Source of the DNA: an uncultured Clostridia bacterium
GTDB taxonomy: Bacteria > Bacillota > Clostridia > Christensenellales > Borkfalkiaceae
Length of the DNA: 49,055 bases
Direction: 5' to 3'
NCBI GenBank assembly: GCA_944359365.1
Contig: CALVST010000011.1
Location: forward strand, 1-49,055
Shown here: positions 1 to 7,606 of the stretch, piece after piece
Numbering within the stretch: the first letter of the stretch is position 1
How the letters are laid out: each line of letters starts with the position of its first letter
The notes under the pieces: generated by a model
What the model was told of the DNA's origin: nothing
What the model saw: the letters and a program-made list of their open reading frames with translations, nothing else
The model's database searches: none
Position numbers and translations under genes: made by a program

Positions 1-10
1 TTTTAATATC

Positions 11-69
11 CTCCGATTGTGTATTCCTTTTCTGACTGGCAGGTCAGTTCTTATTTTACACAATCGGAG
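11..69. repeat. Nested inverted repeats over the leftward promoter
   Basis: A perfect 13-base inverted repeat (11-23 and 57-69) encloses a smaller dyad with arms CTGAC/GTCAG (32-36 and 43-47). The outer right arm overlaps the leftward -10, the inner dyad lies at the predicted transcription start, and the outer left arm overlaps the Shine-Dalgarno. This looks like operator DNA. Read rightward, the outer repeat also has a T-run after it (72-77) and could act as a terminator. Confidence 0.5.
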
Positions 70-80
70 TCTTTTTTCAA
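53..80 (-). promoter_or_regulatory. Leftward promoter for a gene just outside the window
   Basis: On the minus strand there is a -35 TTGAAA (75-80), a 16-base spacer and a -10 TAAAAT (53-58). Transcription would start near 46. A Shine-Dalgarno GGAGG (minus strand, 10-14) lies about nine bases from the window edge, so a start codon is expected immediately beyond position 1. Confidence 0.5.
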
Positions 81-105
81 GACTCATCGGTAAACCTCTT
101 TTCAA

Positions 106-128
106 CCCCGCGACTATCGCGGGGTTTT
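106..128. terminator. GC-rich hairpin terminator
   Basis: Stem CCCCGCGA (106-113) pairs with TCGCGGGG (117-124), followed by TTTT on the plus strand. No rightward gene precedes it in the window, so it may instead back up the leftward terminators that follow tRNA-Thr. Confidence 0.55.
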
Positions 129-136
129 CGTTATAC

Positions 137-167
137 AAAAAAACACCGAAAATTTATTTCGGTGTTT
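137..167 (-). terminator. Second leftward hairpin terminator after tRNA-Thr
   Basis: An 11-base stem (141-151 with 157-167) has an A-run on its left, which is a T-run when read leftward. It closely resembles the hairpin at 289-314 that directly follows tRNA-Thr, and it also follows a copy of the tRNA 3' end. Confidence 0.55.
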
Positions 168-173
168 CGCGCA

Positions 174-194
174 TGGAGCTGATAGCGGGATTTG
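174..194 (-). repeat. 21-base copy of the tRNA-Thr 3' end
   Basis: Positions 174-194 are identical to 321-341, the CCA end, acceptor 3' arm and part of the T arm of tRNA-Thr. No other part of a tRNA is present here. Bases 181-191 also have an inverted copy at 267-277. The stretch 195-282 otherwise holds only GC-rich inverted repeats and no supportable gene. Confidence 0.8.
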
Positions 195-282
195 TAAGGA
201 GAGGCGAAGCCGCGACGGAACAGCGATTGTTCGCCGCAGGCGCAATCGCGTCACGTTATTTCGATGATCCCGCTATCGTGAC

Positions 283-314
283 AAAAAAGAACACCGAATG
301 TTTTTTCGGTGTTC
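283..314 (-). terminator. Terminator of tRNA-Thr
   Basis: A 10-base stem (289-298 with 305-314) is followed, reading leftward, by six T (plus-strand AAAAAA 283-288). It lies six bases beyond the tRNA CCA end. Confidence 0.8.
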
Positions 315-320
315 GTAATA

Positions 321-396
321 TGGAGCTGATAGCGGGATTTGAACCCGCGACCTCGTCCTTACCAAGGACGTGCTCTACCTACTGAGCCATATCAGC
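321..396 (-). tRNA. tRNA-Thr (anticodon GGT)
   Basis: On the minus strand a complete cloverleaf can be folded. The 7-base acceptor stem pairs 390-396 with 325-331, the anticodon stem CGTCC/GGACG encloses the loop TTGGTAA with anticodon GGT, the T arm carries GTTCAAATC, and CCA is encoded (321-323). The length is 76 nucleotides with CCA. It decodes ACC/ACT threonine codons. It has its own consensus promoter upstream and a terminator downstream, so it is a single-gene unit. Confidence 0.95.
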
Positions 397-433
397 ATAT
401 GAAGTTTTTCGCCATTGCAACAGCAGCTTATTT

Positions 434-462
434 ATTATATAAAAACTGACGGATATTGTCAA
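434..462 (-). promoter_or_regulatory. Consensus sigma-A promoter of tRNA-Thr
   Basis: Minus-strand TTGACA (457-462), a 17-base spacer and TATAAT (434-439) match the housekeeping consensus exactly, as expected for a stable-RNA gene. The predicted start near 427 leaves about 30 bases of 5' leader to be removed. Confidence 0.9.
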
Positions 463-562
463 TCGTTTATAGCCGGTTTTCACAAATTTTGCAGGGGCTT
501 TATAAGGCGGCGCAAAAATTTGTTGTGTGCGGGCAACCTTTTCGTCTTTTTCCGAAAATGTC

Positions 563-591
563 TTTACAAGGCGCATACATTATGCTATAAT
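563..591 (+). promoter_or_regulatory. Promoter of the ydbC-like gene
   Basis: TTTACA (563-568), a 17-base spacer and TATAAT (586-591) lie 43 bases before the ATG, with GGAGG at 621-625 as ribosome binding site. Confidence 0.8.
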
Positions 592-633
592 GATTAAAAG
601 CCCGCGTGGGCGAAAACGGCGGAGGTATTTTTT

Positions 634-855
634 ATGGCGGAACTGAAATATGAGATCACTGAAAAGCTGGGCGTTCTCAGCGAGGCGGCGAACGGTTGGA
701 CGAAGGAGCTCAACCTTGTAAGTTGGAACGACCGTGAACCGGTTTACGATATCCGTACATGGAGCCCCGATCATTCGAGGATGGGCAAGGGCGTAACGCT
801 CGCACCCGATGAGATGAAAATGCTCAAAGATCTGCTCGATAAGTCGGATATTTGA
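634..855 (+). CDS. ydbC: YdbC/PC4-like single-stranded DNA-binding protein
   Basis: This 73-residue protein matches the YdbC family of Bacillota, small homologues of the eukaryotic coactivator PC4 that bind single-stranded DNA as dimers. The recognisable family core is GWTKELN near residue 22 and the stretch DIRTWSPDHSRMGKG near residues 39-53, followed by a C-terminal helix. The full family length is present. The start is set by GGAGG nine bases upstream. It has its own promoter and a following hairpin, so it appears monocistronic. A cellular role (transcription, replication or repair) cannot be read from the sequence. Confidence 0.85.
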   Translation: MAELKYEITEKLGVLSEAANGWTKELNLVSWNDREPVYDIRTWSPDHSRMGKGVTLAPDEMKMLKDLLDKSDI

Positions 856-871
856 TCGATCAGGAAAAAGA

Positions 872-906
872 GGGGGAAGGGCTTTTGCGCTTTCCCTTAT
901 TTTTTG
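872..906 (+). terminator. Terminator after ydbC
   Basis: A G/A-rich arm (872-881) pairs imperfectly with a C/T-rich arm (889-897), followed by a T-rich tract (898-905). Confidence 0.6.
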
Positions 907-949
907 GCGTATTTTCTTTCGCTTTTTGCCGGATGCGCCGCACAATCGG

Positions 950-978
950 TGGAAAAAAATCTTTTTTTAGTGTATAAT
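950..978 (+). promoter_or_regulatory. Promoter of purB
   Basis: TATAAT (973-978) has a weak -35 TGGAAA (950-955) at a 17-base spacing. The -10 match is exact and the -35 match is partial. Confidence 0.6.
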
Positions 979-1017
979 GATAGGCGAATATCAAACAAAT
1001 CACACGGGAGAATAAAA

Positions 1018-2454
1018 ATGGCAGACACATCCGTTTACGAAAACCCTTTGCTCAGCCGCTACGCGAGCCGCGAAATGGCGGAGAATTTTTCCGACGATAA
1101 AAAATTCCGCCTGTGGAGAAAACTTTGGATCGCCCTTGCGGAATCGGAAAAAGAGATGGGGCTGAACATCACCGACGAACAGATCGCCGAGATGAAAAAA
1201 TATGCCGACGACATCAATTACGAAGATGCGCGCAAATTTGAAAGCGAGGTGCGCCACGACGTTATGGCGCACGTCAAGGCGTTCGGCAAACAGGCGAAGA
1301 AGGCCGCAGGGATCATCCACCTCGGCGCTACGTCGTGCTATGTTACAGACAATGCCGAGGTCATCATCATCGACAACGCGCTCGACATGGTGCTGAAAAA
1401 GCTCGTCAACGTAATGGACAAGCTTCGCGCGTTTGCCCGCAAATACAAATCTCTCCCCACACTCGGCTTTACCCATTTGCAGCCCGCGCAGCTCACCACC
1501 GTAGGCAAGCGCGCCACGCTCTGGCTTTCCGACTTAGAGATGGATTACGTTTCTCTCATGAACCTGAAAGAGACGGTCAAATTGCGCGGCGTAAAGGGCA
1601 CTACCGGCACGCAGGCGAGCTTTCTCGACCTCTTCGAAGGGGACGGCGCAAAAGTCCGCGAGCTCGAAAAAAAGGTCGTCGAAAAGCTCGGCTATACAAA
1701 AGTATATGGCGTTACGGGACAGACTTATCCGAGAAAATTCGATTACAACGTGCTGTGCGTTCTTTCGCAGATCGCGCAGAGCGCCTACCGTTTCTCCAAC
1801 GATATACGTCTTTTGCAGCACATGAAGGAGATAGAAGAGCCGTTTGAAAAGCATCAGATCGGCTCGTCTGCGATGGCGTACAAGCGCAACCCCATGCGCA
1901 GCGAACGCATGGGCTCGCTCTCGCGCTATGTCCTCAGCCTTCCGATCAATGCGGCGGTCACCGCGTCGACGCAGTGGTTTGAGCGCACCCTCGACGACAG
2001 CGCGAACAAGCGCATCGTCATCGCGCAGGCGTTTTTGTCTGTGGATGCGATACTCAATCTGTATCTGAATATTTCGGAAAATCTTGTCGTTTACGAGAAA
2101 GTCATCGCCAAGCACATTGCGGCGGAACTTCCGTTCATGGCGACGGAAAATATCATGATGGAATGCGTAAAAGCGGGCGGAAACAGGCAGGAACTGCACG
2201 AGCGCATCCGCGTTCTTTCCATGGAGGCGTCCAAAAACGTCAAAGTTGAGGGCAAAGACAACAACCTGATAGATCTTATAAAGGCAGACGATATGTTCGC
2301 CGCGGTCAAAGACAGGTTGGACGGCATTCTCGACGCGAAAAACTTTATCGGCAGAAGTCCCGAACAGGTGGAAGAGTTTTTGTCTGCGGAAATAGATCCC
2401 ATCCTCGAAAAGCACAAAGTTCTGCTCGGAGAGAGCGGGGAAGTGCGCGTCTGA
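1018..2454 (+). CDS. purB: Adenylosuccinate lyase
   Basis: PurB cleaves SAICAR to AICAR plus fumarate and adenylosuccinate to AMP plus fumarate, acting twice in purine synthesis. The 478-residue protein carries the fumarase/aspartase superfamily loop as GSSAMAYKRNPMRSER, plus RGVKGTTGTQASF and QWFERTLDDSANKR. It resembles the longer lyase type that includes human ADSL more than the roughly 430-residue B. subtilis type. Most ADSL loops read SSAMPYKRNP; here alanine replaces proline. The ATG at 1018 is chosen because GGGAG precedes it and the family begins there; the open frame extends upstream to 904 without support. It stands alone, not in a pur operon. Confidence 0.95.
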   Translation: MADTSVYENPLLSRYASREMAENFSDDKKFRLWRKLWIALAESEKEMGLNITDEQIAEMKKYADDINYEDARKFESEVRHDVMAHVKAFGKQAKKAAGIIHLGATSCYVTDNAEVIIIDNALDMVLKKLVNVMDKLRAFARKYKSLPTLGFTHLQPAQLTTVGKRATLWLSDLEMDYVSLMNLKETVKLRGVKGTTGTQASFLDLFEGDGAKVRELEKKVVEKLGYTKVYGVTGQTYPRKFDYNVLCVLSQIAQSAYRFSNDIRLLQHMKEIEEPFEKHQIGSSAMAYKRNPMRSERMGSLSRYVLSLPINAAVTASTQWFERTLDDSANKRIVIAQAFLSVDAILNLYLNISENLVVYEKVIAKHIAAELPFMATENIMMECVKAGGNRQELHERIRVLSMEASKNVKVEGKDNNLIDLIKADDMFAAVKDRLDGILDAKNFIGRSPEQVEEFLSAEIDPILEKHKVLLGESGEVRV

Positions 2455-2491
2455 CCTTTCGGAAACAAAACCTGAGGGGATTCCTCCATGA

Positions 2492-2527
2492 AAAGGCCGC
2501 CCGATTTTGTTGACACGGGCGGCTTTT
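2492..2527 (+). terminator. Terminator after purB
   Basis: GCCGCCCG (2496-2503) pairs with CGGGCGGC (2516-2523), followed by TTTTA. The loop and right arm also carry the -35 and spacer of the next promoter. Confidence 0.8.
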
Positions 2528-2538
2528 ATGCCTATAAT
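2510..2538 (+). promoter_or_regulatory. Consensus promoter of the smsCB operon
   Basis: TTGACA (2510-2515), a 17-base spacer and TATAAT (2533-2538) give a full consensus. The -35 box lies in the loop of the purB terminator, and the terminator's right arm and T-tract lie in the spacer. Confidence 0.9.
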
Positions 2539-2600
2539 TTGCGTGAAAAAGCCAAATACTGTTAACGCCTGCCTTCGGTGGGCGCAGGAGAAAAACGGAA

Positions 2601-3323
2601 ATGCTTGAGCTGAAAAATATTTCCTATTCCGTAAAGGACGAAAATACGGGCAGGATGCAAGAGATACTCAAAGACGTCGACCTGACCTTCGAAGATAAGG
2701 GCATCAACGTCATAACGGGGCCGAACGGGAGCGGAAAATCTACGCTCATCAAACTTGTTATGGGGTTTGAGCGCCCCACGGAGGGAAAAGTTCTTTTTAA
2801 CGGCAACGACATTACGGAGCTCGGCGTGACCGAGCGCGCCCGCATGGGGTTCACTATAGCCTTTCAGCAGCCAGTGCGATTCAAGGGGATAACCGTAAAA
2901 AAACTTTTGGAACTTGCAAGCGGCAAAAAGATGAATACCGAGGATATGTGCGACTGCCTTTCATCGGTGGGGCTTTGCGCGCGCAATTATATCGACCGTG
3001 CGGTAGACGGCACGCTGTCGGGCGGGGAGCTCAAACGCATCGAGCTTGCGATGGCGGTCGCGAAGGGCGGCGAGGTCTTTTTGCTGGACGAGCCCGAGGC
3101 GGGGATCGATCTTTGGAGCTTTGAAGACCTTGTGAAGATTTTTGCGCGCCTGCGCGACAAAACGGTCATCATTGTCAGCCATCAGCAGAGGATATTGGAA
3201 ACGGCAGATAAAATATTCCTGTTCGATCATGACAAGATCACATCGGCAGGAAGGGGCGACGATATGTTTGCCCTTCTTACGAAGCGCCCCGCGCAGTGTT
3301 GGCGCAATTTACAGGAGAGTTAA
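2601..3323 (+). CDS. smsC: SufC-like ABC ATPase of a minimal SUF (Sms) Fe-S system
   Basis: This 240-residue ATPase powers assembly of iron-sulfur clusters on its partner SufB-like scaffold in the cytoplasm. Walker A is GPNGSGKS (residues 40-47), followed by a Q-loop (AFQQP), the signature LSGGELKRIE and Walker B FLLDEPEAGID, which is typical of SufC rather than a transporter ATPase. There is no transmembrane partner. Ribosome binding site AGGAG lies ten bases upstream. It pairs with the next gene across three bases, and no sufS, sufU or sufD is adjacent. This gene order matches the two-gene Sms type known in Clostridia and archaea. Confidence 0.9.
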   Translation: MLELKNISYSVKDENTGRMQEILKDVDLTFEDKGINVITGPNGSGKSTLIKLVMGFERPTEGKVLFNGNDITELGVTERARMGFTIAFQQPVRFKGITVKKLLELASGKKMNTEDMCDCLSSVGLCARNYIDRAVDGTLSGGELKRIELAMAVAKGGEVFLLDEPEAGIDLWSFEDLVKIFARLRDKTVIIVSHQQRILETADKIFLFDHDKITSAGRGDDMFALLTKRPAQCWRNLQES

Positions 3324-3326
3324 GGT

Positions 3327-4244
3327 ATGGACAGGACAGATTCCGAACTTTTGGAAACCATCGCGGGGCTGCACGATATTCCCGAGGGCAGTTTCAATAT
3401 CCGCAAAAACGGGAAATTGCTGGCGCGAAATTCTACTGCCGACATCGAGATAATCCCGAAAAAGGATAAGGACGGCATCGATATCGTCGTCAAAGCGGGC
3501 GTCGTCAAAAAATCGGTGCATATACCCGTATTGCTTACGGTAGGCGATTTCAAAGAAACGGTATATAATGACTTTTTCATTGGGAAAGGCGCAGACGTTA
3601 CCATCATCGCGGGGTGCGGCATACACAACGATGCATGCGGCGATGCCGAGCACGACGGCGTGCATACTTTTCACCTTGAAAAAGGCGCAAAGGTCAAATA
3701 CATCGAGCGGCATTACGCCTCGGGCGACGGAACGGGCAAAAAATCGTTCGATCCCGTTACGAAGATCTATTGCAAAGAAAACGCATGCTTTGAGATGGAA
3801 TCGACGCAGCTCGGCGGCGTTACGAGCACGGTGCGCAAAACGTATGCGACGCTCGGAAAAAACGCGCAGCTCATCGTCAAAGAGAAGATACTGACGGACA
3901 GTGAGGAGAGCGCCGTTACCGATTTCAAGGTGTATTTGAACGGCGAGCACAGCCGTGCAGACATCGTAAGCAGGAGCGTTGCAAAGGGCAAGTCCGTTCA
4001 AAAATTCGGTTCCGATCTGATCGGAAAAAATGAATGTTTCGGACATGTTGAATGCGACGGTATCCTGCTCGGCGAGGCGCGCATCGTGTCTACGCCCAAA
4101 ATAGACGCCGTATCTCCCGAGGCGAGCCTTGTGCACGAGGCGGCTGTGGGGAAGATCGCCGGAGAACAGCTTTTGAAACTGATGAGTCTGGGGCTGACCG
4201 AACAGGAGGCGGAAGACGCTGTCATCAAGGGCTTTTTAAATTAA
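3327..4244 (+). CDS. smsB: SufB-like scaffold of a minimal SUF (Sms) Fe-S system
   Basis: This 305-residue protein belongs to the SufB/SufD beta-helix family, the scaffold that binds SufC and on which clusters form. The core GCGIHNDACGDAEHDGVHTF (about residues 93-112) carries cysteines and histidines that are plausible iron or sulfur ligands. The C-terminal part includes SPEASLVHEAAVGKIAGEQL, the SufB/D segment before the SufC-contacting helices. It is much shorter than standard SufB (about 470 residues), as expected for the minimal system. AGGAG precedes the ATG, a terminator follows, and expression must come from the consensus promoter upstream of smsC. Confidence 0.88.
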   Translation: MDRTDSELLETIAGLHDIPEGSFNIRKNGKLLARNSTADIEIIPKKDKDGIDIVVKAGVVKKSVHIPVLLTVGDFKETVYNDFFIGKGADVTIIAGCGIHNDACGDAEHDGVHTFHLEKGAKVKYIERHYASGDGTGKKSFDPVTKIYCKENACFEMESTQLGGVTSTVRKTYATLGKNAQLIVKEKILTDSEESAVTDFKVYLNGEHSRADIVSRSVAKGKSVQKFGSDLIGKNECFGHVECDGILLGEARIVSTPKIDAVSPEASLVHEAAVGKIAGEQLLKLMSLGLTEQEAEDAVIKGFLN

Positions 4245-4260
4245 AGACGGAGTTGTTTGC

Positions 4261-4294
4261 AAAGAGAAGGGGTATTTTCACCTTCTCTTTTTTA
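4261..4294 (+). terminator. Terminator after smsB
   Basis: AGAGAAGG on the left pairs with CCTTCTCT on the right, followed by six or more T. Confidence 0.85.
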
Positions 4295-4423
4295 TATGCG
4301 GTGCGCCTGCGGGTTTCGAAAACAGATCCCTGCGCATATATTCGCAGACAAGCGGAAATAATGGGCAATGCCGTATCCAATGGCCGGTTTGAAAAATTAC
4401 TTTTGCATAATTTTTCAAATCGA

Positions 4424-4452
4424 TTGCATAAATGTATAAAATAGTGTATAAT
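4424..4452 (+). promoter_or_regulatory. Promoter of nadK with start site on the ATG
   Basis: TTGCAT (4424-4429), a 17-base spacer and TATAAT (4447-4452). With the usual geometry, +1 falls on 4459, the A of the nadK start codon, so the mRNA would have no 5' leader. Confidence 0.65.
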
Positions 4453-4458
4453 GAAAGC

Positions 4459-5283
4459 ATGAAAGTCGGAATATTCTGTAACAGCGCGACGAAAAAATTT
4501 TTGCCTATCCGTGACGGCTTGATGGGCATTCTGAATGCGCGCGGTATTGCTTACGAAACGTATTTTTCGCCCGAAGAGATCGCGTCTCCCGATGTGCTGA
4601 TCGTGCTCGGCGGAGACGGTACCATATTGAAAGCAGCGATCGAAGCGGGCAAAAAAGGGATCGATCTTCTCGGGATCAATTCGGGCAACCTCGGCTTTTT
4701 GACGGAGTTCGAGGGCGAACAGCTCGAAAAAGCGGTCGATCTCATTAGCGGCAAGTATGAAGTGGAAATGCGCAGCGTTCTCAGCATAGAGGCGGGCGGC
4801 GCTGAATTTTATGCGCTCAACGAGGCGGTTTTTCAGCGGCGCTATGAAGAGGGCGCAGACGATAACGTGGTTGCGATATCCGCTTTTATAGACGGAAAGA
4901 AGGTGGACGGGTTCGTAGGCGACGGCATCATCGTCAGTACGCCGACGGGTTCCACGGCGTATTCGCTTTCGGCGGGCGGTCCTGTTTTGACGCCCGATAT
5001 CCGCGCCTTTATTCTTACGCCGATATGCGCGCACTCTCTGCATAACCGCCCCGTAGTGTATTCGGATGCGAGCGTGATGCGGGTAGACCTCTCTGCTGCG
5101 GAAAACAAAGTTTCGCTCTTTTGCGACGGTAAATTCAGCGGTGCATTCGGGAAAGAAAGCGTTGTTACCGTAAAAAAAGCGGATTTTTCCGTGCGTTTCA
5201 TCAAGAGCAGCGACAATAACTTTTTCGACAAACTTTTGTTCAAACTGAATAAATGGAGCAGTCAAAGGGGGAGAACGGAATGA
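4459..5283 (+). CDS. nadK: NAD kinase
   Basis: NadK phosphorylates NAD to NADP with ATP or polyphosphate. The 274-residue protein has the GGDGT motif (residues 51-55), the NE dyad in ALNEAVF, and the substrate loop STPTGSTAYSLSAGGP, all diagnostic for the family. The ATG at 4459 gives the usual N-terminus (MKVGIF); an in-frame ATG at 4432 lies upstream of the -10 box and is unlikely. No Shine-Dalgarno precedes the start, consistent with leaderless translation. It overlaps argR by four bases (ATGA), and nadK-argR-recN is a conserved order in Bacillota. Confidence 0.95.
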   Translation: MKVGIFCNSATKKFLPIRDGLMGILNARGIAYETYFSPEEIASPDVLIVLGGDGTILKAAIEAGKKGIDLLGINSGNLGFLTEFEGEQLEKAVDLISGKYEVEMRSVLSIEAGGAEFYALNEAVFQRRYEEGADDNVVAISAFIDGKKVDGFVGDGIIVSTPTGSTAYSLSAGGPVLTPDIRAFILTPICAHSLHNRPVVYSDASVMRVDLSAAENKVSLFCDGKFSGAFGKESVVTVKKADFSVRFIKSSDNNFFDKLLFKLNKWSSQRGRTE

Positions 5284-5732
5284 TGCGAAGCGGCAGACAC
5301 GCGGCGATCCTCGAAATTATTTCCAAAAAAGAAATAGAAACGCAGGAAGAGCTTTGCGACGAACTTAATAAACTGAATTACAGTGTTACACAGGCGACCG
5401 TTTCGCGCGATATTAAAGAATTGCGCCTTTTTAAAGTGGCCGGTTCGGAAAAGAAATACAAATACGCCTATATCGACGAGGGGAATAACAAAATATCTCC
5501 CAAAATGCACAATCTTTTCCGCGAGTGCGTGCTCTCTATTCGCAGTGCGCTCAATCAGGTCGTTGTTAAAACCCTGCGAGGCAACGGCAGCAATGCGGGA
5601 ATGATCGTCGATAAGCTGAATTTTCCTGAAATTGTCGGCTCCATTGCGGGCGACGATACCCTTTTGATCGTTGCGGAAAGTGAGGAAAAGGCAAAAATAG
5701 TCGTCGAAAAGCTCAACGAATTTTTGAAGTAA
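5280..5732 (+). CDS. argR: Arginine repressor ArgR/AhrC
   Basis: This is a 150-residue arginine-sensing transcription factor that represses arginine synthesis and activates catabolism genes as a hexamer. The N-terminal winged helix-turn-helix contains TQATVSRDIKEL (about residues 39-50), the family's DNA recognition signature. The C-terminal domain has GNGSNAGMIVD and GSIAGDDTLLIV, where the DD pair binds arginine. The start overlaps the nadK stop, with GGGGAG just upstream. No arginine genes are near, so the position reflects the conserved nadK-argR-recN-spoIVB cluster rather than local regulation. Confidence 0.95.
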   Translation: MMRSGRHAAILEIISKKEIETQEELCDELNKLNYSVTQATVSRDIKELRLFKVAGSEKKYKYAYIDEGNNKISPKMHNLFRECVLSIRSALNQVVVKTLRGNGSNAGMIVDKLNFPEIVGSIAGDDTLLIVAESEEKAKIVVEKLNEFLK

Positions 5733-5738
5733 AAAGCC

Positions 5739-7442
5739 ATGCTTGAAAAACTGACGATAAAAAATGTCGCACTTATAGAGCGCGCAGAACTTGAATTTTC
5801 CGAAGGTCTCAACGTGCTTTCGGGTGAAACGGGTTCGGGTAAATCTGTCATTTTAGACAGCATAAATTTTGTGCTCGGCGCAAAGGCGGATAAGAGCATG
5901 ATCCGTTACGGCGAAGAGGAATGCGCGGTCAGCGCCGTATTCCGCCTTGCGGAAGGCGGCGCCGTTTTTGGCGTTCTCGACGAATTGGGTGTGGAATCCG
6001 ATGATCTGCTCATCATTTCGCGCAGGTACCGCCGCGACGGCCGCGGGGATATAAAAGTGAACGGCAGCCCCGTCAATGCGTCCATGCTTCGTAAAATTAC
6101 GTCGAGGCTTGTAGACGTGCACGGGCAGAGCGATCATTTTTATCTGTTGAATGCATCGCATCAGCTCGAAACGATAGACCGCTTTGCCAGCGAGCCTGCC
6201 GAACGCGAAAAATCCGTTTTGAAGGAGCTTGCCGAAAAAAGGCGCGGGTTGCGCGGCAAATTGAAGGCGCTCGGCGGTGACGAGGCGGAGCGCGGCAGGC
6301 GGCTCGATATATTGAAGTATCAGCTCGAAGAGATCGACAAGGCGGATTTGAAAGAGGGAGAAGAGGAAGAACTGCTCGCAAGGCGGCTGATATTGTCGAA
6401 TGCGGAAAAAATATTGCAAGGGCTATCCGAAGCGTCGGAAAGTCTGAACGGAGAGGGCGCCGCGGTAGACGCTCTCAGCGGCGGGCGCAGGGCGATGAAC
6501 GAACTTTCGCGTTACGGAGAGGAATATGCGTCGCTTGCGGAACGGCTGGAAAACGTATTGCTCGAAACGGAAGATATTGCCGAAACCATTCGCTCGCTCG
6601 CAGAGAATTTTTCTTATAACGAGTATGAGGCGGAAGAAGTGGAAAGCCGCCTCGACCATATTAAAGCTCTAAAAAAGAAATACGGCGGCTCGGTAAGCGA
6701 AATTTTTGCCTTCCGCGACAAAGCGGCGGAAGAGGCGGAACTGTTGGAGCACTGCGATGAGGAATTTTCCAAAATATCGGCGGAGCTCAAAAAGAATGCG
6801 GGGAAAATCCGTTCCGCATGCGAACGGCTGACCGCCGTGCGCAAAGCCGCTGCAGATGAGTTTTGTAGGCGGGTAGAACGCGAGCTGAAAACGCTGAACA
6901 TAAAAAATGCGCGTTTTTGCGCCGAATTTAACGTTTACAGCGGCGAAGATGCGGAAGATGCGGGGGAAAACGGCGTCGACAGTGTGACGCTGATGTTTTC
7001 CGCGAACGCGGGCGAGCCGCTTAAACCGCTCGACAAGGTGATCAGCGGCGGCGAAATGAGCAGGCTTATGCTCGCCATTAAGACGCAAATGTCTGGGCTG
7101 AACGAAATCTCGACCTATATCTTCGACGAAATCGATGCTGGCATCAGCGGCAACACCGCTAAAGTGGTCGCCGAGAAATTTGCAGATATAGCCAAGGAAA
7201 AACAGATCATAGCTGTTTCCCACCTTGCGCAGATCGTTGCCATGGCGGATGCGAATTTCCTCATCTCAAAAAGAGAAACGGGCGAGGGGAAGACGATCAC
7301 GGAACTTGACAAGCTCGAACCCGAACGGCTGCGGGGCGAGCTTACAAGGCTCCTCGGTGGCAGTGAAGGCAGCAATGCCGCGGCAAAACTTGCGGACGAG
7401 CTGACGGCGGCCGCGCGTCAATACAAAAAAAATTCAAAATAA
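5739..7442 (+). CDS. recN: DNA repair protein RecN
   Basis: RecN is an SMC-like ATPase that acts early in double-strand break repair. The 567-residue protein has Walker A GETGSGKS near residues 29-36, a coiled-coil middle rich in E, K and R (roughly 150-370), the signature ISGGEMSRLMLAIK, and Walker B YIFDEIDAGISG. The length matches the family. It starts six bases after argR and ends at a strong terminator, so it is expected to be transcribed with nadK and argR. Confidence 0.95.
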   Translation: MLEKLTIKNVALIERAELEFSEGLNVLSGETGSGKSVILDSINFVLGAKADKSMIRYGEEECAVSAVFRLAEGGAVFGVLDELGVESDDLLIISRRYRRDGRGDIKVNGSPVNASMLRKITSRLVDVHGQSDHFYLLNASHQLETIDRFASEPAEREKSVLKELAEKRRGLRGKLKALGGDEAERGRRLDILKYQLEEIDKADLKEGEEEELLARRLILSNAEKILQGLSEASESLNGEGAAVDALSGGRRAMNELSRYGEEYASLAERLENVLLETEDIAETIRSLAENFSYNEYEAEEVESRLDHIKALKKKYGGSVSEIFAFRDKAAEEAELLEHCDEEFSKISAELKKNAGKIRSACERLTAVRKAAADEFCRRVERELKTLNIKNARFCAEFNVYSGEDAEDAGENGVDSVTLMFSANAGEPLKPLDKVISGGEMSRLMLAIKTQMSGLNEISTYIFDEIDAGISGNTAKVVAEKFADIAKEKQIIAVSHLAQIVAMADANFLISKRETGEGKTITELDKLEPERLRGELTRLLGGSEGSNAAAKLADELTAAARQYKKNSK

Positions 7443-7459
7443 ACAGAAAACGGCTTTTT

Positions 7460-7492
7460 CCGGCGCCGCGCATTCAACGCGCGGCGCCTTTT
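7460..7492 (+). terminator. Strong terminator after recN
   Basis: GGCGCCGCGC (7462-7471) pairs perfectly with GCGCGGCGCC (7479-7488), followed by TTTT. It separates recN from spoIVB, which therefore needs its own promoter. Confidence 0.9.
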
Positions 7493-7535
7493 GTCATTTT
7501 TTGCCGAAACTTTTTCGGTTGGAAATTTTTTCTCC

Positions 7536-7565
7536 GTATAGCTTGGCGTTTGATTACGCAAAGTA
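7536..7565 (+). promoter_or_regulatory. Possible forespore (sigma-G-like) promoter of spoIVB
   Basis: GTATA (7536-7540) fits the sigma-G -35 pattern GHATR. After 18 bases, CAAAGTA (7559-7565) fits the -10 pattern CATNHTA at five of seven positions. No good sigma-A promoter lies in the 115-base gap. The match is weak, but B. subtilis spoIVB is read by forespore sigma factors. Confidence 0.3.
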
Positions 7566-7606
7566 ACAGCAAGTGAATTTTTTGCTGAGCAAAACGGGGG
7601 TATCGG

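Noticed and set aside
17-385. Open frame of 122 codons at the left edge
   Set aside because: It runs through terminator hairpins and the tRNA-Thr gene and has no ribosome binding site.
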